A stretch of 42,258 bases of DNA from Leptospiraceae bacterium (GCA_020441005.1 JAGRNA010000005.1:1-42258); one strand, 5' to 3'; shown: positions 8,660 to 17,427, numbered from the stretch's first letter. Notes: generated from the letters alone by a model not told the origin. Numbers and translations are program-made.

Positions 8660-9940
8660 ATGAGCTCAGGCAAAAGCATCATCAGGCGTTTTTTGTACTA
8701 TTCCGTTGGATTTGGAATTCTGATGGGACTGGTCTTCCCCTTGTATGCCATCATCTTTGTGGCCGGCTGGAAAAGCGACCTGATGTTTATTTTCTTTGCC
8801 GCTGGTTGTATCCTGGCTGGCATCATGGTCGGGCTGGTCAGTTACCAAATCCACAAGAGCACTATCATGAAGGTAGTGAACGACCTTTCTCGTCAAATGC
8901 ACAATATTGCCGCAGGCGATGCCGATTTACGCATGCGCATGGATTGTGATTCCCAGGATGAGCTCGGGCATTTGACAGACAATTTTAATCAATTTGTAGA
9001 ACGCATTCATGGCGTGATTCGCGAAAGCCAGTCGATGATCCAGGTCCTCGGTGAGGCCACGCGCAGCATGTCTGATGCGGCCAACGAATTGTCGGACACA
9101 ACCCAGGGAGAGGCCGCCACTGCCGAGCAAATTTCTGCCGCTGTGGAAGAGATTTCACGCGAGATTGTAAACGTAGCCCGCAGCACCCAAAAACAGAATC
9201 AACTGGTGAATGGTATGCTGCAGAATATGGCTGTAGCCAGTAAAGGGATCATCACTGCCGACGAACAAACCAGATCGGCGGCCGAATTATCGCGCACCAT
9301 TCATGCCGACACCCAGGCGGGTAGCGAGGCCTTGCAGGAGCTGGGCGACCGCATGCAAGCCATCCGCAACTCGTCCAGTGAAATGACGAAAGTGATAACC
9401 ATCATCAATGAAATCTCCGCCCGGATCAATTTACTATCACTGAATGCTTCAATTGAAGCGGCCCGGGCGGGGGACGCGGGACGCGGCTTTGCCGTTGTGG
9501 CCGACGAGGTTGCCAAACTGGCCGACGAAACCGATAAGGGGCTCAAGAACATCGAAAAAATGGTTCAATCCAACGACGAAGGCATCCTGGTAGCCCTGGA
9601 GAAATCGCACACAACCAGACTGGTTATTGAACAAATCACCCAGGGCATTAGCGCCATTGAAACCCGGATGGAGCATATCCAGAGCATCATGAGCGATTCG
9701 GTGGCCAGCAACCAAAAGGTCGAAGAAGAAGCCCGGTTGCTCGGCACCATGAGTTCCGAAATTGACCGGGTGACAAATGAGGAAAAACTGGCCTTTGGCG
9801 ATATTTCTTCCTCGATGAGCGAAATCGACAAGCTATCGCAGGCGGTGGCCTTTTCTTCGGAACGGCTAGCCAGTCTGTCTAATGATATTTCAAAGAGCGC
9901 GTCAAACCTGGAATCAAGGGTGAACTTGTTCAAGGTCTAG
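8660..9940 (+). CDS. Methyl-accepting chemotaxis protein lacking a large sensor domain
   Basis: 426 residues. Two hydrophobic helices (about 12-35 and 40-62) with almost no periplasmic loop are followed by a HAMP-like segment (about 65-115) and a long coiled-coil signalling domain. The receptor hairpin that binds CheA/CheW is clear near residues 255-300: the [20 protein letters not shown] stretch, then [20 protein letters not shown]. With no periplasmic or PAS sensor, it may sense membrane state, proton-motive force or a signal through HAMP, or pair with another receptor. The ATG has an AGGGCGGGC stretch upstream as a weak ribosome-binding site. The last 27 bases overlap the converging perR-like gene. 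Confidence 0.92.
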   Translation: MSSGKSIIRRFLYYSVGFGILMGLVFPLYAIIFVAGWKSDLMFIFFAAGCILAGIMVGLVSYQIHKSTIMKVVNDLSRQMHNIAAGDADLRMRMDCDSQDELGHLTDNFNQFVERIHGVIRESQSMIQVLGEATRSMSDAANELSDTTQGEAATAEQISAAVEEISREIVNVARSTQKQNQLVNGMLQNMAVASKGIITADEQTRSAAELSRTIHADTQAGSEALQELGDRMQAIRNSSSEMTKVITIINEISARINLLSLNASIEAARAGDAGRGFAVVADEVAKLADETDKGLKNIEKMVQSNDEGILVALEKSHTTRLVIEQITQGISAIETRMEHIQSIMSDSVASNQKVEEEARLLGTMSSEIDRVTNEEKLAFGDISSSMSEIDKLSQAVAFSSERLASLSNDISKSASNLESRVNLFKV

Positions 9941-10351
9941 TTGCTTGCGTCGTCCCTTGACGATCACACTTACATCTTCAATGCAGGCGTTAATGTTCAT
10001 TTGTGAAATTTGCAGCGCGCAATTGGGTATATCCTCGATTTTACCGGTATCCAGGTCTAAAAAATGATGATGCGGGTTGGGATTGGAATCGTAGTAAATA
10101 CGATCGCTGGAAACGATCAATTCCTGAACGACGCCCTTTTTGGCAAATAGTTTGAGATTATTATACACAGTGGCCTGACTGACCTGCTCGTATTCCTGGT
10201 TCAGCATCAGTCGAATTTCATCGGCGCTCAGGTGCTGCGGGCGTGACAATAAACACCAGGCCATCTCGATCCGCTGGGCGGTGGGATGAATATCCTTGCT
10301 TCGTAATAGCTCCGCGATCTCGCGTTTGCTTTTGCCGTAGAGTTTGCTCAT
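9914..10351 (-). CDS. perR: Fur-family regulator, PerR-like
   Basis: 145 residues. A winged-helix domain with the recognition helix [11 protein letters not shown] (about 59-69) is followed by a dimerisation domain. By alignment to B. subtilis PerR the regulatory metal ligands are kept: His40 (PQHLSADEI), Asp88 (YYDSN), His94/His96 (HHHF) and an acidic residue near 101-107. The two CxxC pairs of the structural zinc site are absent; only isolated Cys33, Cys111 and Cys123 remain. This resembles leptospiral PerR, which as I recall also lacks that site. The expected role is Fe/Mn-dependent peroxide-responsive repression. A Fur or Irr paralogue is the alternative. It converges on, and overlaps, the chemoreceptor gene. 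No clear PerR box was seen in its own upstream region. Confidence 0.8.
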   Translation of the reverse strand: MSKLYGKSKREIAELLRSKDIHPTAQRIEMAWCLLSRPQHLSADEIRLMLNQEYEQVSQATVYNNLKLFAKKGVVQELIVSSDRIYYDSNPNPHHHFLDLDTGKIEDIPNCALQISQMNINACIEDVSVIVKGRRKQLDLEQVHP

Positions 10352-10429
10352 TTTTTCGCACGCTGATCCGTTTTTTTTATCAATCGTAGCTCTAAAAAAT
10401 AAAAAAAACGAATATGTGACAATGATTTT

Positions 10430-10954
10430 TTAGGGCGGCACAAAGATATGACGATGTGCTGACCCCTCCACAGGCAAGACAAGCAGTTCCAGGGTATTAT
10501 TCTGATAAGTGAAAATGAGGCGGTCTGAGGGCTTGATGACACCCATCAGGGGCGGCAGGGCATTTTCCGTCCGGGCCGGTGGATTACCAAGGGTTTTGCG
10601 CGGCACGGTCACTTCCTTTTTTGGCGGGTCGGCTGCTGCAACAGGCGCAAAAATCGGATGAACCGGATCCTTTGTCGCTTGCAGATCTGTGCGCACAACT
10701 TTGGTCCAGATCTCTTGCCGCACCCATTGCTCAACGACCAGTTGACATTGCTCAACAGGCGCCCGGGCGCCGGCCTGCATTAGAATCAGGCCGGTGGATT
10801 GCACCACAAGACGTAAATTGCCGTCCTGTTCGACGTAGATCCCATTGCGTAATTCGCGGGCCCCAACCGGGCCCCAGGCCAAAGCAAGGCAGCCAACTAA
10901 AATGAGAATGGTGTTCCGGGATCCAGGCCCTTGCCGCCCGTCTAATACGGGCAT
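10430..10954 (-). CDS. Secreted hypothetical protein
   Basis: 174 residues from ATG 10954. The A of this ATG is the last base of the upstream TGA (TGATG), a classic coupling junction; a GTG one codon earlier is also possible. An N-terminal hydrophobic segment (about 15-32) ending ...GPVGARE looks like a signal peptide, followed by a beta-rich region with an IYVEQDGNLRLVVQ stretch and a Pro-rich linker (about 100-135). Family not recognised. It is probably exported to the periplasm and is co-translated with the YaaR-like gene. Confidence 0.7.
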   Translation of the reverse strand: MPVLDGRQGPGSRNTILILVGCLALAWGPVGARELRNGIYVEQDGNLRLVVQSTGLILMQAGARAPVEQCQLVVEQWVRQEIWTKVVRTDLQATKDPVHPIFAPVAAADPPKKEVTVPRKTLGNPPARTENALPPLMGVIKPSDRLIFTYQNNTLELLVLPVEGSAHRHIFVPP

Positions 10955-11421
10955 CACTGACGATAATCCAGTAAAACACCCCGGATTTCGGATGTTGTTC
11001 GTAGTAAGTAAAAAGCCGGCAAATCCGGGTTCAGGATCGCTTCGGCCATTTTACGCAGCTTGTGGTTGACAAATTCCAGCAGGGTCAATTCCACCTTTTC
11101 CTTGCGCGAATTCTGGCGGAACACCTTGCGCACCTTGACATTCTGCTGTAGTACTTCGCGCGCAATTTGCAGCACGGTTTGGCGATAACGATCCAGATTG
11201 GCATTGCTAGGGTGCTCCAGCAGATCGCGTTCCACTGCGGGCAATTCCAGCCACAAATCCTGCAGGTCTGCAGACTGCGGCGTGCTGGCGGGGAGCACTT
11301 CTTCTAGCAGGCTCTGAAAAGGGCTTTTCTCCACGGGCGAACTGGCGCTGTTTTTGGCCGCCTTGCGTCCCTGGCGCGTTGCAGTCCGGTGGCTATGCTG
11401 ATTGGTGATTTGAACCTGCAT
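10954..11421 (-). CDS. YaaR/DUF327-like protein
   Basis: 155 residues from ATG 11421; a longer frame exists but would run back through the preceding lipoprotein gene. After a basic, Ser-rich N-terminus (about 1-35) the protein is helical, with a SPFQSLLEEVLP entry and a C-terminal ending NPDLPAFYLLRTTSEIRGVLLDYR. The order resembles the YaaR (DUF327) family, about 140-150 residues long and of unknown function in Firmicutes and spirochaetes. No membrane segment or catalytic motif is seen. Its stop overlaps the start of the next gene, and it begins 38 bp after the upstream lipoprotein gene, so the three probably share a transcript. Confidence 0.65.
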   Translation of the reverse strand: MQVQITNQHSHRTATRQGRKAAKNSASSPVEKSPFQSLLEEVLPASTPQSADLQDLWLELPAVERDLLEHPSNANLDRYRQTVLQIAREVLQQNVKVRKVFRQNSRKEKVELTLLEFVNHKLRKMAEAILNPDLPAFYLLRTTSEIRGVLLDYRQ

Positions 11422-11459
11422 ATGGTTGTTATCGGCGGCAGCGACAACAGCTGAACGGC

Positions 11460-11831
11460 TTAGTAGACGTATCCATTGATTTCTGTAAACACCGGCGAAA
11501 TCAGGAACGAAAAGGGAGGCAGGATAAACCATAGATTGGTTCGGTCTACATTGGTAATGCGCGTCGATTTGGCGTTCTTTTTGCGGGCCTCTTTTTCAAA
11601 GTTCGCGATGGCCTGATCCAGACTGGCGTCGCCGAGTAAAGGCTGCACACCCAGAGCCAGATGTAATGCGCGTGTAGTCGTGCTTTGATAGCCGCGCGGA
11701 CGGCCCTCCGGCGTGGTGGCACCCTCAACAACAAATTTTCGGGCGTAACTGGTAGTCTCACAGGCAGCTAACAGCATAGATAGAAGCAAGAGCGCGCTGA
11801 CTCCGGCCAGATTTCGATTCAGTTTCAACAT
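11460..11831 (-). CDS. Small putative lipoprotein
   Basis: 123 residues from ATG 11831, chosen because GGGAAGAA lies about 8-9 bases upstream and the next residues form a signal peptide (positive MLKLNRN, then a Leu-rich core) ending in the lipobox LLAAC at about residue 24. The mature part has two hydrophobic stretches near the C-terminus (LWFILPPFSFLISPVF), which may insert in or lie against the outer membrane. Family not recognised. It is upstream of and close to the YaaR-like gene. Confidence 0.72.
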   Translation of the reverse strand: MLKLNRNLAGVSALLLLSMLLAACETTSYARKFVVEGATTPEGRPRGYQSTTTRALHLALGVQPLLGDASLDQAIANFEKEARKKNAKSTRITNVDRTNLWFILPPFSFLISPVFTEINGYVY

Positions 11832-11996
11832 TGTGCAATTCTTCCCTGGTAAAGGCCTATCAGGCCGCAGCGTACCTGGAACGACACAATGCGGAGCTAA
11901 TAAGCGACATAATCCTAAAGAATGGGAATGCGGTCCTTTGTCAAAGAAATTCAGCACATCCGCTGGCGGAGGGGCGGACAGGCCAGAAAGTCGAAG

Positions 11997-12018
11997 GCCC
12001 GGGGTGCGCACCCCCGGG
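11997..12018 (-). terminator. GC-rich hairpin downstream of the coiled-coil gene
   Basis: CCCGGGGTGC (11998-12007) pairs with GCACCCCCGGG (12008-12018) with one bulged C. It lies about 30 bases after the coiled-coil gene stop. There is no strong T run, so it may be a weak or Rho-assisted terminator. Confidence 0.4.
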
Positions 12019-12046
12019 TCGGACTGGAATGAGTTGCTAAAATCGA

Positions 12047-12547
12047 TCAGCGCACCAATTTCAGACGCTTGGTAGTTTGGCGGGTAACCAGCTCGGCTTC
12101 CTGTTGCAGGGCCCGTAAATCATGATCTGTTTTACGCAGAAGCGAGGCTTCTTTTAACACCCGATCGCTGATCAGGCTGCGGCGAGCCTCTTCCACCATG
12201 GCCTGCTCGGTGATCTGGCGCAAACGGCTGATTTCTTCGTCGCGTACCAGCAGGGTTTGATCCAGCTGGGCTATTTTAGCCTCCAGGCGCTGGTTGATGT
12301 TATCGGAATGACGCTGAATGGCGCTGATCTCGCGCTGGTAATTGCTTTCCAGCTGTTTCAGGTTTTGCAGGTGACGTTTACTTAAGTCAGCCAGGTTCTG
12401 CTGCTGGGCTTTGGCCATAGAGTCAATGCTTTGCTTGTGACTGGCTTCCAGGGCCTCCAATTCGCGTTGAAATTCGCTCTGGGCCTTGCGATAAGCCTTC
12501 ATTTTGGCTCGCTGCACCATTTTTCGGATACGCAATATTGAGAACAT
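12047..12547 (-). CDS. Coiled-coil hypothetical protein
   Basis: 166 residues from ATG 12547, supported by a strong GGAGGGG ribosome-binding site 6-8 bases upstream. After a short hydrophobic/basic start (MFSILRIRKM) nearly the whole protein is heptad-like, rich in Gln, Glu, Lys and Leu (about 15-150), with a basic tail TTKRLKLVR. It is probably a cytoplasmic rod-like dimer. No enzyme motif. Family not recognised. It diverges from the tandem hemerythrin gene, with about 195 bp between the chosen starts, so a shared regulatory region is possible. Confidence 0.72.
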   Translation of the reverse strand: MFSILRIRKMVQRAKMKAYRKAQSEFQRELEALEASHKQSIDSMAKAQQQNLADLSKRHLQNLKQLESNYQREISAIQRHSDNINQRLEAKIAQLDQTLLVRDEEISRLRQITEQAMVEEARRSLISDRVLKEASLLRKTDHDLRALQQEAELVTRQTTKRLKLVR

Positions 12548-12742
12548 ACTCACCCCTCCGGGCACGGCAATGTGCACCGCACCATCTTTCTGCCCATATT
12601 TGTGCAATGCACTAGGCCGTCAAGCAAAATGGTAAAAAAGCAATCAGGTCTCCTGCTCCGCATTTGGCGCTGCCGCAATGTTTTTTTCCCATCTGCTCAC
12701 GTTTCTGTTTCTTTGCAACCTTCCCTACAAATTGTGGTCGAA

Positions 12743-13849
12743 ATGCATATCCTGGAATCCTTACCGGTCAAACTGGATTCAGTGGTTGTGGATCGGGTGA
12801 GCGCAATTTGGGAGCATACCGGGCTCCGACTGGATCTGGATGTAATCGACGCCCAGCATGCCTGGCTGGTAGCTCTTGTACTGGAGCTAGAATGGACCCT
12901 CAGCCATCAAGAGGGCTCCGTGCCGCAGCGCTTTCACCAGATTATGCAAGAAGCCATTCGCTATACCGAAACCCATTTTAAAACCGAAGAGGCTTTAATC
13001 AAACAATTCGGTTTTGTCGAAGAGCATTCGCATATCAAATCACACCGCAAATTCAATGATATCCTGGCCCAGATTTATGGTGAGCGCAAAATCAACGATT
13101 GGGATGGAGCCCAAAAACTGTATCGCTACTTGCGTAAATGGCTCTTGCAACACATCCATATCGAAGACCGCAAATACGCCGACTTTTTCAAGCGTCGCAA
13201 ATTGAATGGGCAGGCGAACGCTTATTTGTCAGAAGACGCCCCTCTGCCTGATACCACCGCCCTGCAGTTACGCTTCCTGAAACTGATTCAGCGCGAAGTC
13301 ACTTTAATCGAAGTGACAACCCCTGAGCTGCTAAAAGATATCACTTCCATCTGGAAACGACTCAACCTGGCAACCGGGATCCCGATTCTTGATATACAAC
13401 ACCTGTGGCTGATCAAGATCATTGTCGAGGTGGACGAGGCGATGAAAGAAAGCCCTTTGACTCGCGAAGCGGTTCTGGCACGCACGATCAATGAGGCGAT
13501 CCGCTATGTGCAGGTTCATTTCCGCACTGAAGAGGATTTGATGCGCCTGCTCGAATTTGACGACCTGGAAAATCACCTCAAGATGCACCGCAAGTTCGAA
13601 CAATTTGTAATCGGGCGCAAGAATGAACTGGCGGCCGGTAAATCCAGATCGGCGGCTACAATTGTACATGAGCTGCGCGAATGGTTAAGCAGCCATATTG
13701 CGCTGCAAGACCGGCAAATGGTGGCCAGTTATCGGGATCATAAAGACGCCGTGCTGGATTTTTCGAAAAACGCAATCAGCTCCGGCGACGCCGATATCTT
13801 TCAACCGCAAATCAGTTTGTATCGCACCATTGTGAAACAAGGCAACTAG
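12743..13849 (+). CDS. Tandem bacteriohemerythrin (two di-iron domains)
   Basis: 368 residues from ATG 12743; the frame stays open further upstream but that part has no hemerythrin similarity. Two hemerythrin four-helix domains are present, about 181 residues apart, each preceded by an extra ~30-residue helix ending in (A/S)IW. Domain 1 keeps all seven ligands: His39, His78, Glu82, His97, His101, His137, Asp142. Domain 2 keeps His220, His259, Glu263, His278, His282, His318, Asp323. Such domains bind O2 or NO at a di-iron centre and serve in oxygen supply or sensing. There is no signal peptide, so it is cytosolic. Single-domain bacteriohemerythrins are about 130-150 residues; the duplication with conserved linkers is unusual. 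The start has only a weak ribosome-binding site; GTG at 12734 is an alternative. Confidence 0.9.
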   Translation: MHILESLPVKLDSVVVDRVSAIWEHTGLRLDLDVIDAQHAWLVALVLELEWTLSHQEGSVPQRFHQIMQEAIRYTETHFKTEEALIKQFGFVEEHSHIKSHRKFNDILAQIYGERKINDWDGAQKLYRYLRKWLLQHIHIEDRKYADFFKRRKLNGQANAYLSEDAPLPDTTALQLRFLKLIQREVTLIEVTTPELLKDITSIWKRLNLATGIPILDIQHLWLIKIIVEVDEAMKESPLTREAVLARTINEAIRYVQVHFRTEEDLMRLLEFDDLENHLKMHRKFEQFVIGRKNELAAGKSRSAATIVHELREWLSSHIALQDRQMVASYRDHKDAVLDFSKNAISSGDADIFQPQISLYRTIVKQGN

Positions 13850-13857
13850 CGCCTGCG

Positions 13858-13874
13858 GGCCTGGAGTCCAGGCC
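13858..13874. other. Perfect inverted repeat between converging genes
   Basis: GGCCTGG-AGT-CCAGGCC lies in the 37-bp gap between the hemerythrin and phosphoglycerate-kinase-like stops. It could end transcription from both sides, but no T tract follows on either strand. Confidence 0.4.
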
Positions 13875-13886
13875 AGGCAAATCACC

Positions 13887-15071
13887 CTATGCCTGGTCTG
13901 CCTTGCGCAGTGCGTCCAGAGCCGGGGTGGCCTCTTTTAAAAGAATAGCCAAAGCAGCAGCGCTAGAACAGGCATTCAGGCTGACCTTGTTGCTATTGCC
14001 GGACTCATGCACTATGCGCACGGTGTCTTGTCCCATCACCACGCTGCGACCCTTGTGCTTTGCCAGGCTTTTGGCGAGGCCCTCGCTGCCCTTGCGGGCC
14101 TGATCGAACTCAATCGCTCCCATCGGTCCGTACCATAACACTGTTTGAGCCTGCTTTAAGATCTTGTCATATTGCGCTACAGTTTTGGGACCAATGTCCA
14201 TGCCAAACCAGCCGTCCGGTATAGCGGCTCGCGCAAATGCCCTCGGTTTGGCCTTGCGCGAGAATTGATCGGCTGCCAGGTGATCGAGGGGAAATACGGT
14301 TTCAGCTTCGGAAAGCTCGGCTCGTTCAATGGTCTGAAAGCTGCTTACTTCAGCCTGGCGATCAACCAGTGAAGCGCCGATCGGCAGAGCGCGGCCTTTC
14401 ATAAAGGTATAGGCCGTCGCGCCACCCAGCAGGATCACCTGCACGCGCTCTAAAAAGCGTCGAATGATCCTGTTCTGCCGTTCTACCTGGTTCCCGCCGA
14501 GCAGCAGCACCAAAGGTCGGGAATCAAGCTGATCCAGACTATTGATATGCTCCAGAAATTTATGAAATTCCAGACCCATGTATCCGGGAAGCAGGCCCGG
14601 CAGATGGATGAGCGAGGAGCGCTGCAAATGCAGGTTGCCGGGCGCATCATTCACGTATAAGTCCGCTAAAGCAGCCAGCTCATTGGCAAATGCTTTTTCT
14701 GCCTTACTCTCGGATTCGCCGCCCACGCTCATCAGGTTTTCCAATAGACAGATCGAACCGCCGGCGCGGCTCTCCAGATTGGCCCGACCGTTACCCAAAG
14801 GATCGGTAATATAATCGACTGGCTGCTTCAATAAATCACTCAGGCGTTTAGCGGCTCTGCTTAAATCAAGCGCCCGTCCGCCAGACGCGGCTGAGGACAC
14901 AAGCAACACCGTGGCGCGTCGATCCACCAGCAATTCAATGCTCTCCTGCGCTTGACGCAGGGAGACATCGTGAATCAACTCACCATCCGGTGCGAGGATC
15001 GATTCGCAGTCAATGCTCATCAGCACGCGCTTGTTTTGCACCGGGGCGCTTTCCAGTCGATTTCCAGCCAT
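13887..15071 (-). CDS. Phosphoglycerate kinase-like protein with degenerate active site
   Basis: 394 residues, the normal PGK length, and the whole two-domain fold is recognisable (SICLLENL, YVNDAPG, LLGG, GMDIGPKT, VLWYGPMGAIE blocks). Nearly every substrate-binding residue is replaced. The usual RVDFNVP is SIDCESI; the second-strand Arg is Ser; SHLGRP is SSAASG; the ENLR Arg is Met; AHRAH is LHLQR; the two lysines of GGAKVxDK are Gln (GGNQVERQ); the GGGD phosphate loop is MGQD. Normal PGK converts 1,3-bisphosphoglycerate and ADP to 3-phosphoglycerate and ATP; this protein should not. The frame is intact, so it is probably a pseudoenzyme with a regulatory or structural role, and a canonical pgk should exist elsewhere. 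ATG 15071 lacks a clear ribosome-binding site; Met18 is an alternative start. Confidence 0.85.
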   Translation of the reverse strand: MAGNRLESAPVQNKRVLMSIDCESILAPDGELIHDVSLRQAQESIELLVDRRATVLLVSSAASGGRALDLSRAAKRLSDLLKQPVDYITDPLGNGRANLESRAGGSICLLENLMSVGGESESKAEKAFANELAALADLYVNDAPGNLHLQRSSLIHLPGLLPGYMGLEFHKFLEHINSLDQLDSRPLVLLLGGNQVERQNRIIRRFLERVQVILLGGATAYTFMKGRALPIGASLVDRQAEVSSFQTIERAELSEAETVFPLDHLAADQFSRKAKPRAFARAAIPDGWFGMDIGPKTVAQYDKILKQAQTVLWYGPMGAIEFDQARKGSEGLAKSLAKHKGRSVVMGQDTVRIVHESGNSNKVSLNACSSAAALAILLKEATPALDALRKADQA

Positions 15072-15200
15072 CTTGTCTGTTTATTCTGATTTGATGCCCT
15101 GGCAAGGCCTTTTAGCCCCGCCGCCCCGGTCGAACCCTGCAGAGGCTAGCGACCGCTCGTCTGGCAGCTAGCAGGACAGACAGGTCTGCCAAATTGCAAA

Positions 15201-16055
15201 CTAATTCGCTGCCAGCCGGGCCTGCCAGCGTTTATGAAACTGAATCGAGCGATAGTAGACCAACGCCACGCCGCAGGCCGATGAGACCGGCGCCACAACC
15301 AGACCGACAACCGGGATCAACAGCAGCAGCAAAAAAGCCAGACCATGACCCATGATCTCGGGCCGAAACTCACGAATCAGCATTTCACGTTGGCGCAAAA
15401 GCGGCGCCTGCTTTTCAAAAACCAGATCAAAAGCACTGCGGCCCAGCACCCAGCTCTGAAACAGAATGGTCAGCACCAGTTCAAAGGGGCCCAGACAAAA
15501 ACCGGCCAATAAAACCAGCAAGCCAACCAGGGCAAACTGAACACCGACCCACATGGATCGCAGCGTATTCTGTGCATCCATGATCCAGCCGGTTTCGATC
15601 ACTTCACCGAGCTCATGCATTTCAATCTGGTTTAAGAGCGGACCCAGGAACGGCAGCACAGTCACCGGAATAAAAACGCGATACAAAAGCAGTGTTATAA
15701 AGCCGGCCAACAAAAAGCGGATCAGGATACCCAGCCAGCCAAAGACGCCGTCGAGCCCCGCTGACTCTTGCACCAGCCACTCGGCGGCAATCGCAAACCA
15801 GGTCTCCGGGCGCGAGACGACTACCGCCTGCCATTGCTCCGCGAGGACAACACTCAGCCAGCCAAAAAGCAGGTAAAAAGCGGCCAGCAAAAGCAAACCA
15901 GTCAATATGCTGAAGAGCGAGGGCAGAAAAATAAAGCGCAACAGCTGCTTGTCGATGATATATAAAAAACCGCGCAATACTGATTTGAATCCGCGCTTGA
16001 ACCGCTTATACCAATTGCGGGCATCATAGTATCTGGATTTGAAAATCTTGAACAT
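15201..16055 (-). CDS. EI24/CysZ-like integral membrane protein
   Basis: 284 residues. After a basic, aromatic-rich N-terminus (about 1-35), several long hydrophobic helices (about 38-70, 105-135, 165-205, 240-275) alternate with amphipathic segments. A RVFIPVTVLPFLGPLLNQIE region and a C-terminal SIQFHKRW are typical of the EI24 domain family that includes the sulfate permease-like CysZ. CysZ supports sulfate uptake for cysteine synthesis; many EI24 relatives have no known substrate. No sulfur genes are nearby, so transport function is not asserted. ATG 16055. Confidence 0.78.
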   Translation of the reverse strand: MFKIFKSRYYDARNWYKRFKRGFKSVLRGFLYIIDKQLLRFIFLPSLFSILTGLLLLAAFYLLFGWLSVVLAEQWQAVVVSRPETWFAIAAEWLVQESAGLDGVFGWLGILIRFLLAGFITLLLYRVFIPVTVLPFLGPLLNQIEMHELGEVIETGWIMDAQNTLRSMWVGVQFALVGLLVLLAGFCLGPFELVLTILFQSWVLGRSAFDLVFEKQAPLLRQREMLIREFRPEIMGHGLAFLLLLLIPVVGLVVAPVSSACGVALVYYRSIQFHKRWQARLAAN

Positions 16056-16161
16056 GAACAGCGTTATTCACCTTGCGCGCGCAGCAATTCGACGGCAGCA
16101 ATTGCCTGCCTGGCGACGGTCAGAATTTCCGGTAAGATTACACTGCCGTGGCTGGCTGCCT

Positions 16162-16201
16162 ATAAAAAAAGCGCCGGGCTGAAATTCATCAAACCCGGCG
16201 C
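16162..16201 (-). terminator. Rho-independent terminator of the duplicated secreted protein gene
   Basis: GCGCCGGG (16171-16178) pairs with CCCGGCGC (16194-16201). On the minus strand the hairpin is followed by TTTTTTTATA. It lies about 40 bases after the stop of the gene at 16239-17327. Confidence 0.85.
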
Positions 16202-16238
16202 GCAATGCTACAAGGATGTGTCCAGCACCGCTGGACGA

Positions 16239-17327
16239 TTATGATTGATTACCGACCACGGCCGTTTTCATGGCTGTCTGCGGGGCGTACATGATATTGG
16301 TCAGCCAGTTGGCCACATTGTCGACTGTAACGTTCTTGTTATAGTCCTCATTCATCAATCGTTTGCCGTCCGGTGTGTATCCAAATCCCAGGTGATAGAT
16401 TCCGTCGATCACAGTGTTGACTGCGTTCTGACCAAAAAGCTTTGTATTGGCGCCGTCATTCTGTACCAAATGATAACCGGTTTCTTCTTTATTCTCCTTA
16501 TCATCGTCGCCGTGGTATTTGATCCACTCGCCATAATGATGCACAGCAATGTAATCGCTCAACTGCCGCACTTCGGCCGCTGTGATTTTGCGGTCTTTAC
16601 CAATGCCCAGTTCGGTTATTGACCTGGCAATGATGCTGTTCAAAGCGTTGGCGGCCCGGATGCCGTCGTTGATATCGTCCAGCGATATTTGACGGTGCAG
16701 GCCCTGGTCATTATCGATCAATGTCAGGATTTGATCCAAACCGGTATTGGTGGATCCGGCCACCACCGGCTTTTGGCTTTTCAAAGCAGCCAGATCGGAT
16801 GGTGTTAGTAAATTATTCAAACTGTTCGTCAATTGACGAATGTCAGCCAGGCTATTCCCCTGGGCATCGATCAGGTTATTGCCCTTGATTTGATGATTTA
16901 ATTGATATAGACCGCGCGCCACCTGGTCAATCAGCTTCTGTTTGCCATAGAAAACCGTGTGCGAGCCCTTGCCGACAACCTGCTTGAATCCATTTTGACC
17001 GCTATAGAGCGGCTCCCATTTCGCGGCGTATTTGCTGCGGATATAGCGGTTTACAGCGCGCACACCGCTGATCCGCATTCTGCCAGTATCAGCAGCGCCG
17101 GTCGCACTGATCGCTTCTAAAAGCATGCGATTCATCTGGTTGGCCGCCTGAATAGCTCCATTTCGCTGGCTGGCAGTGGTTTTTTCGGCCAGATTCTGAT
17201 CGTATTGAATTACGGCCGGAATACGGTCCAGGCCGGTGCGTGTGTTGGCCGAGACCAACGCGGGCCAAAGCAGGGCGGCCAGACCAACGAACCATACATA
17301 GCGTGAATAGTGTTGCAGAGTGTTCAT
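16239..17327 (-). CDS. Secreted protein of two tandem ~150-residue repeats
   Basis: 362 residues with a clear signal peptide (residues 1-28, ending LVSAN). The mature protein is an internal duplication. Each copy begins NTxTGLDxI, continues with an AANxxN...I helix, an A(V)R...Y(I) helix, an aromatic segment ending in (H)xxW..., then a phosphate-loop-like G..G.HxVxxxGxxxxFG block, NAVNTV/LIDQVARG(I/L)Y and a final helix with NxLL or NIM. The second copy carries an extra acidic insert, HGDDDKENKEETGYH. It resembles a domain I associate with secreted calcium-binding proteins of marine proteobacteria, but I cannot verify that. ATG 17327 has GAGG 8 bases upstream. The gene is monocistronic: a terminator follows and a long upstream region with a palindrome precedes it. 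Confidence 0.8.
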   Translation of the reverse strand: MNTLQHYSRYVWFVGLAALLWPALVSANTRTGLDRIPAVIQYDQNLAEKTTASQRNGAIQAANQMNRMLLEAISATGAADTGRMRISGVRAVNRYIRSKYAAKWEPLYSGQNGFKQVVGKGSHTVFYGKQKLIDQVARGLYQLNHQIKGNNLIDAQGNSLADIRQLTNSLNNLLTPSDLAALKSQKPVVAGSTNTGLDQILTLIDNDQGLHRQISLDDINDGIRAANALNSIIARSITELGIGKDRKITAAEVRQLSDYIAVHHYGEWIKYHGDDDKENKEETGYHLVQNDGANTKLFGQNAVNTVIDGIYHLGFGYTPDGKRLMNEDYNKNVTVDNVANWLTNIMYAPQTAMKTAVVGNQS

Positions 17328-17413
17328 TTTTTTTCCTCAAGTCTTTCAAGCGTGTGCAGCCTTGGCCGCACCTGATAATCGACTGGCGGCTTCTGGATTG
17401 GTTTGAAAAAAAA

Positions 17414-17427
17414 GTACAGCCCTGTAC
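17414..17427. promoter_or_regulatory. Palindrome GTACAG-CC-CTGTAC upstream of the secreted-repeat gene
   Basis: A perfect 6-2-6 inverted repeat lies about 87 bases before the start of the secreted protein at 17327, in an A/T-tract-rich stretch. Position and size fit a dimeric repressor or activator site. No clear promoter hexamers could be placed around it. Confidence 0.4.
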
